Shown here piece after piece: positions 43,681 through 53,298 of a stretch of DNA of 64,000 bases. The stretch is from Platanthera guangdongensis (taxonomy: Eukaryota; Streptophyta; Magnoliopsida; Asparagales; Orchidaceae). The stretch is taken from assembly GCA_039583875.1 (NCBI GenBank), contig CM077166.1, forward strand, positions 77,168,564-77,232,563, in the 5' to 3' direction. Position numbers and translations under genes: made by a program. The first letter of the stretch is position 1. Every line of letters starts with the position of its first letter. A model generated the notes under the pieces. It made no database searches. It saw only the letters and a program-made list of their open reading frames with translations, and was not told the origin of the DNA.

Positions 43681-44034
43681 GGTCTGTATTTTCAGTCCTA
43701 CTCGTTTGAGTAGGACTTGTGATTTTCAATCTTTATTTTTGTTTTTCCGCCTACTCACTTGAGTTAAATGGCTGGATTTGATTTTCCGCCTACTCGCTAG
43801 GAGTTTAATGGTCGGACTTTATTTTAATGTAAATATTTAAGAAAGCCCTGTAATCGCATTTATTTTCTCCTGCTCGTTTGAGGAGGACTCGCTTTCATTT
43901 CAGTCCTACTCGTTTGAGTAGGACTTGCAATTTTCAGCTTTAATTTTCCGCCCCCACTCGTTTGAGTGGGACTTGCAAAGTTCATTTATGCACTTTTCAG
44001 CTTTCATTTCCCGCCCCCACTCGTTTGAGTGGGA
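43520..44034 (+). ncRNA. Series of ACTC-NTTT-GAGT stem-loops in the transcribed LTR region
   Basis: At least four strong hairpins share a GTTT loop: stem AGTCCTACTC at 43694-43717 and 43902-43925 (10 bp), and stem CCCACTC at 43953-43970 and 44017-44034 (7 bp). A weaker one (CTCCTGCTC, one mismatch) is near 43868. Shorter relatives with ATTT or ACTT loops lie at 43524, 43592, 43660 and about 43755. Between stem types a T-A pair is replaced by a C-G pair, so pairing is kept. They lie downstream of the TATA box and would be in the element's RNA. Confidence 0.6.
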
Positions 44035-44948
44035 CCTGCAAATGTCAATTATTCAATTTTCTCTTATGTGTAAATTAGTTTTATTTCTTCCTTTTATATG
44101 TTTGAATGAGTGCGGGTGTGTTTATTTGTAATAACTTTTCTAAAATTAGGTTATTTTGCTTTTCTTCTTATTTTCTTTATAACCTTTCAGCGAATAGTTT
44201 AGGACGCTCGCACAACCAATCATATAAGCTATCCCCATTCCGATGAGTGGCTAATTGCTTTTAGCCCTCGGTATCGAAGAGCTTTGGGATCTAAAATGTT
44301 TTAAATAACCAAATGTCTAATTTTTCAATTTAATTAAAAACTTAAGGTTTACCCCGGGTTAACGACGCGTAGACCCACATATCGATGTGTGGGCTCTATT
44401 TCCGTTATCCATACGCTAGCTAGCCGAGAGGCCGTGCATATGGACAGATCACCCCTGGGTAGATAGAGTTCCGCACTAACCCTCGAGAGAGGAGGCGCGC
44501 TAACTCTACCGGATTGGGTTCCCCACCCAATAGCGGGGTTCTTAGCATACTGCGGGCATTAAGGGGAATCCTTCGTCGGACGAGAGCCCGGTCGAATAGC
44601 CTTAATGTCTAGGTGAGCGATATTCCTAGAGATAGGTGAGCTCATTATTTTGAACCTCCACGGCCAAGTTTCCGCATTAATTAAATTGAAACTTTAGATA
44701 TCTAGTTATTCAAATCTATTTTTAATCCTAACGCAATTCGATACCGGGAGTTATCTCTTCATCGACTACTTTCTTAAAATCTATTTTCGTTCTTATTTTA
44801 CTTAAAACCCTCAACTTCTATTTCGGTAAAATAATAGTGTTTTCGGAGGAGTAGGGGTAATCAACCCGTTCCCGGGAATAATACGACCTCGGTATTCTCC
44901 CGAATATCGAGTACTACTTGCGATAGGTGCACTTGCCTCATCTAGCAA

Positions 44949-45001
44949 GCCCGCGGCGATCGACTCACCGAACCAACCACAGTACGAGTCTGTTCGCGGG
45001 C
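44949..45001 (+). ncRNA. Two-stem structure at the LTR 3' end
   Basis: GCCCGCG (44949-44955) pairs with CGCGGGC (44995-45001), and inside it GACTC (44962-44966) pairs with GAGTC (44986-44990). It ends 6 nt before the LTR end and 13 nt before the primer-binding site. A related copy with identical stems is at 47308-47361. Confidence 0.6.
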
Positions 45002-45013
45002 CAATCAAGTTTT

Positions 45014-45031
45014 TGGCGCCGTTGCCGGGGA
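45014..45031 (+). other. Athila-type primer-binding site (Asp-tRNA)
   Basis: TGGCGCCGTTGCCGGGGA lies 7 nt after the LTR end. This sequence is the standard Athila primer-binding site, usually assigned to Asp-tRNA. Confidence 0.92.
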
Positions 45032-45171
45032 CTTTCTCTTCGAGTTGTTATTCCGAATCCGAACTCTATTACTTTTACTTTTATTTCTAAAAACTAAAAA
45101 AAAAACTTAAAAAACTTTTCTTCAAAATCCGAAAAAAAAAGAATTAATTTTTCTACTTTTCATTCGGGTGT

Positions 45172-46572
45172 ATGACCCGTGGACAGCCTTCGGAGTCCGA
45201 AAATTTGGATTTCGATCCTGAGATCGAACGCTCTCTTGCGCGTATTCGGTCTCAACGCCGAAATCCCTCTTTGGATCCCGCAGAATCCATCGGAGAACCC
45301 TCTGCCGTTCCTATGGCCGACCCCAATCCGAACGCGGCCCTCGAGCGTACAATGTCATATTACGCCCGGCCAAATTTGGACGATACTGGGTCCAGTATTG
45401 TCCGCCCGACGGTGGCGAACAATAATTTTGAGATCAAATCGAGCGTTATCCAAATGATCCAAAACGCCGTGCAGTTCGATGGACAGCCGGATGAGGACCC
45501 GAACGTTCATTTGTCTAGTTTTTTGGAGATTTGCGACACTTTTAAGATTAATGGCGTCACTGATGACGCCATTCGTTTGCGCCTTTTTCCATTCTCCCTC
45601 AGATCCAAAGCTAAGGCGTGGTTGAATTCCCTCCCACGAGGATGTATCACCACCTGGGCCGAGCTTGCGGAGCGGTTCTTAACGAAGTATTTTCCGCCCG
45701 CCAAAACTGCAAAGTTACGGGCGGACATTTCTTCGTTCATGCAGAATGATTCTGAGTCTCTTTTTGAGACTTGGGAGCGCTTTAAGGAATTCCTTCGCAA
45801 GTGTCCGCACCACGCGCTGCCTGCGTGGTTGCAGGTCCAAATCTTCTACAATGGGCTTAATTATCAGACGCGTCAAATGATTGACGCGGCTGCCGGGGGT
45901 ACCTTGAATAATAAGACCCCCGAGGCTGCCCAAGCTCTTATTGAAGAGATGGCTATGAACGCCTACCAATGGAACGTCCCTCGGGGACGTCCCAAGCAGG
46001 CGGCCGGCCTCTTCGAAGTGGATGCCACTGCCCACTTAGCCCTTCAAGTTGAAAGGCTGACAAAGCAGGTGGCGGAGATGTCTGTTGCCTCCACCACTCC
46101 TCCTTGGGCGATTCCCCCTAATGCCGGCGTAGCAAATGAATTCGTAGACTACGTGGGAAATGCTGGGCGACCTTCCTTCAACCCCAATAACAACCCTTAT
46201 AGCAATAACTATAATCCGGGTTGGAGGAACCACCCCAACTTCTCATGGAGCAATCCGAATAATGCGCAGCGCCCCCCCAATTCTTTCGCGCCTGGATTTC
46301 TGCCGCCTCCCCCTCTTCCAAAACCCTCCCCGATGGAGGATAATTTTTCTAAATATATAGCTTCCAACGAGTCAAATATCCGGAACATCACCGGATCGCT
46401 AAAAAACTTAGAACTCCAGGTTGGACAGCTAGCGCGAATGATGTCCGAGCGCGCGCTCGGGGCACTGCCGGGAAACACGGAGCCCAATCCGCGGGAAAAT
46501 ATCAACGCTATAACCCTCCGTAGCGGAAAGGAGGTGATCGATCCAAAACGGACCGATCCTCAGGGTTCCTAA
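45172..46572 (+). CDS. Athila gag
   Basis: The ATG at 45172 opens an intact 466-codon frame. Residues about 80-270 form the Athila gag domain (NNFEIKSSVIQMIQNAVQF, LEICDTFKINGVTDDAIRLR, LRSKAKAWLNSLP, RFLTKYFPPAKTAKLR, PAWLQVQIFYNGL, AAGGTLNNKTPEAAQ). A Pro/Asn-rich region follows, then a short C-terminal region (LGALPGNTEPNPRENINAI, TLRSGKEV). In full-length Athila the frame goes on into protease and RT; here it stops at 46572 and no pol remains. Conservation of gag alone suggests the element supplies coat protein, or is simply too young to have decayed. Confidence 0.93.
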   Translation: MTRGQPSESENLDFDPEIERSLARIRSQRRNPSLDPAESIGEPSAVPMADPNPNAALERTMSYYARPNLDDTGSSIVRPTVANNNFEIKSSVIQMIQNAVQFDGQPDEDPNVHLSSFLEICDTFKINGVTDDAIRLRLFPFSLRSKAKAWLNSLPRGCITTWAELAERFLTKYFPPAKTAKLRADISSFMQNDSESLFETWERFKEFLRKCPHHALPAWLQVQIFYNGLNYQTRQMIDAAAGGTLNNKTPEAAQALIEEMAMNAYQWNVPRGRPKQAAGLFEVDATAHLALQVERLTKQVAEMSVASTTPPWAIPPNAGVANEFVDYVGNAGRPSFNPNNNPYSNNYNPGWRNHPNFSWSNPNNAQRPPNSFAPGFLPPPPLPKPSPMEDNFSKYIASNESNIRNITGSLKNLELQVGQLARMMSERALGALPGNTEPNPRENINAITLRSGKEVIDPKRTDPQGS

Positions 46573-47182
46573 ACTGCGCCTTCCCCACCTCCTATCAGGG
46601 AAGCTTCTACCCACCCCATTTCTTTCTTTTCTTTGTATATATTTTCTTACCTGTTTTGTTCCGCATACTTACGTTACAACATTGGGGACAATGTTGGACT
46701 TAAGTATGTGGGTGTTTTCTCGCTTTCTTTTTCATATTTCTATTTTCTGCACTGTCTTTCTATTTAACTTATGAACACAAAAAAAAAACAAAAAAAAACT
46801 TACAAAAAAAAAAAAAAACAAAAAAACAAAAAAACCTTGTTTTATGTCTTTAAAAACTCAAAAAAAAAAACTCTCAAAAACTCCAAAAAAAAAATTGTAA
46901 ACCACAAAAAAAAAAAAAAAAATTGCAAAACAATATATAACACCAAAACCCCAAAAAAATTCTAAAAACACAAAATTCCAAAAATATTTTTAGTTTCATT
47001 TTGTAAAAATCTGTGTACCTTTTTTTTTGTAAATAATCTTCTCTCTCCACCTTCCGTTTCTCTCTCATTCTTGAAAAAAAACAAAAACAAAAAAAATTTA
47101 TAAAACAAAAACTAAAAAAATTTATAAAACCAAAAAAAATCAAAATAAAAATAAAAAATAAAAAATTTATAAAACAAAAACT

Positions 47183-47214
<32 letters not shown>

Positions 47215-47302
47215 AAATATTTTTCTTTTCCTTTGTAAATATGTTTTGTAAAAATAACTCTCTTTCTTCCCCGCCTCTTCTTATTTGTAAATCTCGCTTT
47301 TT

Positions 47303-47365
47303 AGCATGCCCGCGGCGTTCGACTCATCGAACCAACCACCCAAAGAGTCTGTTCGCGGGCCAATG
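47303..47365 (+). repeat. Relic of the LTR 3' end inside the internal region
   Basis: 62 bp align with 44944-45006 with about 8 changes. Both stems (GCCCGCG/CGCGGGC and GACTC/GAGTC) are unchanged; all changes are in loops or outside. It reads ...GGGCCAATGA rather than ...CCAATCA, and no primer-binding site follows. Confidence 0.85.
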
Positions 47366-47764
47366 ACTAAAAATTCAACAAAAAAAAAAGAGAAAAACCC
47401 TAAAAATCAAAAAAAAATGTATTGTTAATTATGTAACAAATAAATCGAATATCTCAATTCTTAACCCTTATTCGCTCTCCAACAATCTAGTTGCGAGTTA
47501 ATTTATAAGCGAATTATTTTAATTCTTTGCTTGCTATTCGTTTATTAATTAGAGAACGATAAATTTAGATATCTGGGGTTAAGTTTTAAAAATTTTTGTA
47601 TGCTTTTTATTTTAAATAAGGTACCTGTTTTCAGCACCACTTCTAATCTAACTAAATAGTTGCATATTTATTTTGTTAAAAATAACACTCTTAGATTTCA
47701 ATTTATGATAACTCCAAGCTTTTTTTTTTTTTTTGAAATTTAGGAATGTTTCATTTATAAAGGT

Positions 47765-48197
47765 TGCTCTCAAAAGTTTTTTATTAAACCTAGTTTTATT
47801 TTTGAAAAAACTCTATCACTTTTTTTTTCATGTCATACTTGACATGATTTCGATCCTTAAAAGATCCTATGTCAATGGGAATAAGATTTCGTTCCGTAAA
47901 CATAGGCATCCAATATTTGAAAAGATTATATGTTATCGAGTAAGAGGATAAAATTCATTACTCCTACACATATACATTGGATTATGAAGATGTTAAAAAA
48001 AAAAATTATGTTATGGAAAATAAGATTTCGTTTTCCTAACATCCTTATTCGAAAAAAAAAAAAATCATTAGAGGTTCGAGCGAAAAAATATACCCTCGCC
48101 TCTAAAAATTCTAAGCCTTCTTCATATCCCACGATATCTCCCTCCGCCAAATTCAAAAAAATTCTAGATTTATTTTTAAAATCTTTTTGAGAGCATA
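47765..48197. repeat. Foldback with imperfect terminal inverted repeats (MITE-like)
   Basis: GCTCTCAAAAGTTTTTTA at the left is partly inverted at the right end (...ATCTTTTTGAGAGC). Similarity continues for about 35-45 bp with gaps. Small hairpins lie inside, for example CATGTCA-TACT-TGACATG near 47829. I see no clear target duplication, so its status is uncertain. Confidence 0.35.
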
Positions 48198-48507
48198 ATT
48201 TGTAAATTAAATTATTTCCTTTAATTTTTTCCAAGCTACAGTTTCATAAATCCAATCTATTTTTGTTAGCCTCACAAATAAAATTTTTGCTATCTATTTG
48301 CTTATAACGAGAAGTCTTTTGCTGAAACTCTTCCTTTATTTAAATTTTTGGCATAATTTAGGATTTACCTCGTATACCCCGGATATTCATTTTGATCCTT
48401 CTTTCAATTAAGTCAAGCGGTAGATAAACTTAGGATTTCTTTAATTCATTATAAGTTCATCTCCAACTTTTGCTCTGGAATAGCAAAAGCTTAAGTATGG
48501 GGGTATT

Positions 48508-51500
48508 TGATGAATTGTAAATATACCTAATTTTATGTACATTACTTAAGTCGTTTTATTTAATTTTTGTCATTTCTACTTGTTTTTATTCAATAAAATG
48601 CTCCTATTTTTGTAAATATTATACTAACTTGCTTTATTTTATTTGTCAGGAAAAAAAGCCAAAAATCTGCAAAAATGACATGTCACGCCCGTGACATATT
48701 GGTCACGCCCGTGACCAGGGCGTGACAGCTCAAAAACCCGAAAAGAGGCCAATTTTGAAGAGGAAAGCCTGACACGCCCGTGTTCCATAATCCGACACGC
48801 CCGTGTCAATCCGACACGGGGCGTGACCAAGCCGTGTCCATCCCGCTCGACGATTTCAGCTCAACGTTCGTCGAACCCAAGAGGGCCACGCCCGTGTCTG
48901 ATGTGCGACACGCCCGTGGCAGCCCGACACGCCCCGTGCCAGCCAGGTCAATGTTTCGCGCTCAACGTTCGTCGAACCCAAGAGGAACACGCCCGTGTCC
49001 GATGTGCGCCACGCCCGTGTCCGTCCGACAAACTGCCGCCGGCGAAGCCCGAAGTCAACATCGCCTTAAAGCGCCGAATGATACGCCCACCGTCACGCCC
49101 GTGACCTGGGGCGTGACCGCCGCGTTTTCGGCCGGAAAGTCAAATCGCCGTCAAATCCGTCAGATCGCCGAATCCCGCGGTAAAATAGTGCTGACACGCC
49201 CCCCGACACGCCCGTGTCGGAGGGCGTGTACTTGGAAATTTTTGCCTATAAAAAGGCAGCTGCTGTATGAGTTCAGGGTTCCAAAAATCCGAACCATTTT
49301 GATGTATAAGGGCTGCCGTTAGAGCTGCTTTAGTGCTATGTAAGGATTCTCTTTCCCTTTTTTTTTTGAATTTAGTTTGTTTAAGCTCCTGTAATCAACT
49401 TCTTTTATTAATAAAATAGATATTTTTCTCATCCTCATATGCTCTGAATTTTCTCTAAAAGCCTCCTTTACTTCAATCTTATACATTTTCATGTTTTAAA
49501 ACGCAAATGTTCTCGTTTTCTTTCCAAATATAACAAAACTTATAGCAGTTATTATGGCCGTTTTCATTCTCAAAACTCTTTAAATTTGGTTAGACTTAGG
49601 ATTTTCATACTTCAAAATGCGCTTTTATGAACTTGTAAAACATTAAAAAAGGGTAGTTTTCATTCCTCTTAACTTAGCTTTTACTTTGTCTTAACTATAA
49701 AACTACTGCTTCTTTTTAGCTTACTCCCTCTTTTTAAACCATTTTACAAGGCTATAGTAATGTATAAATTGTTATTTTTATTTTTCATCAACTTTCATTT
49801 TAAGTAGTTACAAAAAAATATTTTCGCTCGAACAATTTTTATTTTCACTTTTTTTAGCATTTCTATCAAAATCTAACGGTAAAAATGTAACCGTTTTAAT
49901 TTTTCGGGCACTTGCCTTTCTCACTTTAATTTGAAAACTTTTTGCTCAAACAATTCTTATTTTGCCTTTTTATGCATTTCTACTGCATTCCAGCGGTAGA
50001 AATGCAGTCATTTTAATTTTTCGATAACTTTGATTTTTGCAATTATTTTAGCACGAGTGTGTGCGTGTATGAGATATTTTTCAGCTCCTAAGTTAAATTA
50101 TGCAAGTGTGTGTGTGTGTGTTTATTTATGTCGAGTGCGTGAGTAGTTCTATTCAAGTAGAGTGCGTGTGTTGTTTTTATTTTTCCGCCTACTCATTTGA
50201 GTTAATTGGCTGGATTCTATTCAAGTAGAGTGCGTGTGTTGTTTTTATTTTTCCGCCTACTCATTTGAGTTAATTGGCTGGATTCTATTCAAGTAGAGTG
50301 CGTGTGTTGTTTTTATTTTTCCGCCTACTCATTTGAGTTAAATGGCCGGTCTGTATTTTCAGTCCTACTCGTTTGAGTAGGACTTGTGATTTTCAATCTT
50401 TATTTTTGTTTTTCCGCCTACTCACTTGAGTTAAATGGCTGGATTTGATTTTCCGCCTACTCGCTAGGAGTTTAATGGTCGGACTTTATTTTAATGTAAA
50501 TATTTAAGAAAGCCCTGTAATCGCATTTATTTTCTCCTGCTCGTTTGAGGAGGACTCGCTTTCATTTCAGTCCTACTCGTTTGAGTAGGACTTGCAATTT
50601 TCAGCTTTAATTTTCCGCCCCCACTCGTTTGAGTGGGACTTGCAAAGTTCATTTATGCACTTTTCAGCTTTCATTTCCCGCCCCCACTCGTTTGAGTGGG
50701 ACCTGCAAATGTCAATTATTCAATTTTCTCTTATGTGTAAATTAGTTTTATTTCTTCCTTTTATATGTTTGAATGAGTGCGGGTGTGTTTATTTGTAATA
50801 ACTTTTCTAAAATTAGGTTATTTTGCTTTTCTTCTTATTTTCTTTATAACCTTTCAGCGAATAGTTTAGGACGCTCGCACAACCAATCATATAAGCTATC
50901 CCCATTCCGATGAGTGGCTAATTGCTTTTAGCCCTCGGTATCGAAGAGCTTTGGGATCTAAAATGTTTTAAATAACCAAATGTCTAATTTTTCAATTTAA
51001 TTAAAAACTTAAGGTTTACCCCGGGTTAACGACGCGTAGACCCACATATCGATGTGTGGGCTCTATTTCCGTTATCCATACGCTAGCTAGCCGAGAGGCC
51101 GTGCATATGGACAGATCACCCCTGGGTAGATAGAGTTCCGCACTAACCCTCGAGAGAGGAGGCGCGCTAACTCTACCGGATTGGGTTCCCCACCCAATAG
51201 CGGGGTTCTTAGCATACTGCGGGCATTAAGGGGAATCCTTCGTCGGACGAGAGCCCGGTCGAATAGCCTTAATGTCTAGGTGAGCGATATTCCTAGAGAT
51301 AGGTGAGCTCATTATTTTGAACCTCCACGGCCAAGTTTCCGCATTAATTAAATTGAAACTTTAGATATCTAGTTATTCAAATCTATTTTTAATCCTAACG
51401 CAATTCGATACCGGGAGTTATCTCTTCATCGACTACTTTCTTAAAATCTATTTTCGTTCTTATTTTACTTAAAACCCTCAACTTCTATTTCGGTAAAATA

Positions 51501-51674
51501 ATAGTGTTTTCGGAGGAGTAGGGGTAATCAACCCGTTCCCGGGAATAATACGACCTCGGTATTCTCCCGAATATCGAGTACTACTTGCGATAGGTGCACT
51601 TGCCTCATCTAGCAAGCCCGCGGCGATCGACTCACCGAACCAACCACAGTACGAGTCTGTTCGCGGGCCAATCA
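48508..51674 (+). repeat. Athila derivative 3' LTR
   Basis: 3167-bp partner of 41844-45007 with the same array, TATA box, 68-bp repeats, stem-loops and end structure. Confidence 0.96.
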
Positions 51675-51679
51675 TCCAA

Positions 51680-52999
51680 CAAGCTCCATCAACTGATTAC
51701 AGTGGATTAATGGTAGCAATGCAAGTTAAGCTGGATGAGCACAGGAGGGCCATAGAGAAGTATATTGATGAAGGCCACAAGTCTTTACAATTTGACTTAG
51801 CTCAAGACATCAAGTCAATAAGGTTTGAGATGAACCTGAATAAAAAGGAAATGAATGAATGCTTCCACAAGGGTGGAAATGCAGTGGTGTTCCTGGCTAA
51901 ACATCAAGAACAGATAAAAGAAAAGGTGGATGATATAGCATTGAAGCAGGGCTATGTGCTGGAAAATCAATTAAGGATGAATGATAATTTGACAGCTTCA
52001 CATAATGCTATAGTCACTGAACTGAAGAGTAAGTCTGCTGAACCTTCAACCTCCTCTGCTGCTGCCAAGGCTGAATTTGATAAAGCTTTTCAAGATGAAA
52101 TTGCTGCTGTCAAGACTGTAATCAAAGATTCACAAAAGGTCATTTCTGAACAACTTACCAAGCTTAGACCTTACTTTAAGGATGACATCAGGTACTTGGA
52201 CAGTCAGATCAGATTCCAAAAGGATGATGTGAGAGACTATGTTGAACAAGAAGTCATAAAGGGGGAGAGGGTGTTAGTCAAAGCTAGCTCTGACCATGCC
52301 AAATGGATATCTAACTCCATCAGAGCTACACTGGGCTATCCTCCCCTGTGTGATGATGATAATGTAGCTGAATCAGGTATTCAAAGTGCTTATCTTGGAG
52401 GTGAGCAACAGGAAGTAGCTCAGGTGATCTATCCACCTCCAGATTTTGACATGGTTCATGCAGAAGTAAGCACAATGTATAGTCCAACTACTGGAAAGCC
52501 TAATGTTGTTCTGGAAAAGGTTGTTCAACCTGTTACAGCAGCTATGCAAGAGGCTATGGACAAAGAAGAAGAGACAAGGCTGTCAAAGAAGAAGTTCAGG
52601 GAACTAGCTGAGCAAAAACCTGATTTTGAACAGTGGAGCCCTACTTCTAGGAACATCATTCTCACAGCCTGGAAAGCAGCCAAGGACAATGCACATGAGA
52701 GGAACAAATGGTTCTCAGAAGTAGAATGGAGGAAACATGAGATTAGGCAGGAAGCCATTGTCCAGTATAGAAGGAAGGCTAAGTTAGGAAAGCTACCTCC
52801 TACAGTTGTGGAGCCTAGCAAGTACTTTCCTAAGCCCTATCATTACTTTGAGAGACAGAAAATCAAGGCTGAAGAACTAAAGAAGAAGGACTCCAAAGGA
52901 AAGAAGATTGCTGATACTGAGCCTGTTGCTGCTACTGCTGTAAAAGCCAAAGTGCAAGCTGGGAAAGGCATAGTTATAAAAGAACCTGATCAGAATTAG
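51680..52999 (+). CDS. SIRE env-position ORF, C-terminal half
   Basis: This resumes the frame broken at 41843: codon phase fits if the insertion and one TCCAA are removed. It is open for 439 codons to TAG at 52997. The sequence is rich in predicted helix and coiled coil (LDEHRRAIEKYIDEGHKSL, KEKVDDIALKQGYVL, KAFQDEIAAVKTVIKDSQKV), then a region FEQWSPTSRNIILTAWKAA and a Lys-rich tail with KKKDSKGKK. I see no signal peptide, fusion peptide or transmembrane segment. Coiled-coil C-termini are usual in SIRE env-position proteins, but their function is not established. On its own this half lacks a natural start. Confidence 0.82.
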   Translation, partial: QAPSTDYSGLMVAMQVKLDEHRRAIEKYIDEGHKSLQFDLAQDIKSIRFEMNLNKKEMNECFHKGGNAVVFLAKHQEQIKEKVDDIALKQGYVLENQLRMNDNLTASHNAIVTELKSKSAEPSTSSAAAKAEFDKAFQDEIAAVKTVIKDSQKVISEQLTKLRPYFKDDIRYLDSQIRFQKDDVRDYVEQEVIKGERVLVKASSDHAKWISNSIRATLGYPPLCDDDNVAESGIQSAYLGGEQQEVAQVIYPPPDFDMVHAEVSTMYSPTTGKPNVVLEKVVQPVTAAMQEAMDKEEETRLSKKKFRELAEQKPDFEQWSPTSRNIILTAWKAAKDNAHERNKWFSEVEWRKHEIRQEAIVQYRRKAKLGKLPPTVVEPSKYFPKPYHYFERQKIKAEELKKKDSKGKKIADTEPVAATAVKAKVQAGKGIVIKEPDQN

Positions 53000-53298
53000 A
53001 CTAAGATTAGACTGAAGAATGTTGTAATCTGTTACATCTATACATTTTTGTAAATCATTGAAAATGTATTAAAAACAATGTTTGAACAATTTTTGATAAA
53101 TATATTTCATGATTGTTCAGAAGAATGTGTCTAATTTCTGTTTGTTCTGTAATGCTGAATGAGTATACATGTGTGCTTTATTACATGTTTAAGTTTACCC
53201 TGTTGACATATACCTGCTTTACATCATTCTCTAAGTTTTAATTATGAGTGGTGTATATCATTGACTAAGGGTTATGACTTCTCCATATAGGGGGAGAT
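53000..53298 (+). other. SIRE 3' untranslated region and polypurine tract
   Basis: AT-rich sequence without ORFs, ending in AGGGGGAGAT (53289-53298) directly before the 3' LTR. Confidence 0.85.

Larger units (their letters stand above)
41844..45007 (+). repeat. Athila derivative 5' LTR
   Basis: In order: a dyad array (42018-42562), a TATA box (42583), a 68-bp tandem repeat (43481-43680), a set of stem-loops (43520-44034) and a two-stem structure at the end (44949-45001). Stretches between are AT-rich and non-coding. The 180-codon frame at 42116 and its neighbours are translations of the dyad array. Confidence 0.96.
46573..48507 (+). other. Non-coding AT-rich 3' region of the Athila derivative
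   Basis: A dyad AACATT-GGGGAC-AATGTT at about 46677 and a purine tract (CTTAAGTATGTGGGTG) near 46698 resemble the pre-LTR region of Athila. Then follow A-rich low-complexity sequence (46770-47215, including a run of about 30 A), an LTR-end relic (47303-47365), AT-rich sequence with a foldback (47765-48197), and the true polypurine tract (GTATGGGGGTATT, up to 48507). Lys/Phe-rich ORFs here reflect A and T runs. Confidence 0.75.
41844..51674 (+). mobile_element. Athila-lineage gag-only derivative nested in the SIRE env-position ORF
   Basis: LTRs 41844-45007 (3164 bp) and 48508-51674 (3167 bp) begin TGATGAATTG and end CCAATCA. The target duplication is TCCAA (41839-41843 and 51675-51679). LTR differences seen are few (for example near 42384, 42418 and 42884, plus length changes in T runs), so insertion is recent, as it must be in a young host. 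The internal region (3.5 kb) has an Asp-tRNA-type primer site, an intact gag and a long AT-rich remainder, with no pol. Confidence 0.95.

Noticed and set aside
45014..45031. Possible tRNA fragment
   Set aside because: It is a primer-binding site that complements a tRNA 3' end; no tRNA fold surrounds it.
46771..47185. Lys-rich and Phe-rich ORFs on the two strands
   Set aside because: Encoded by A runs and their complements in low-complexity sequence.
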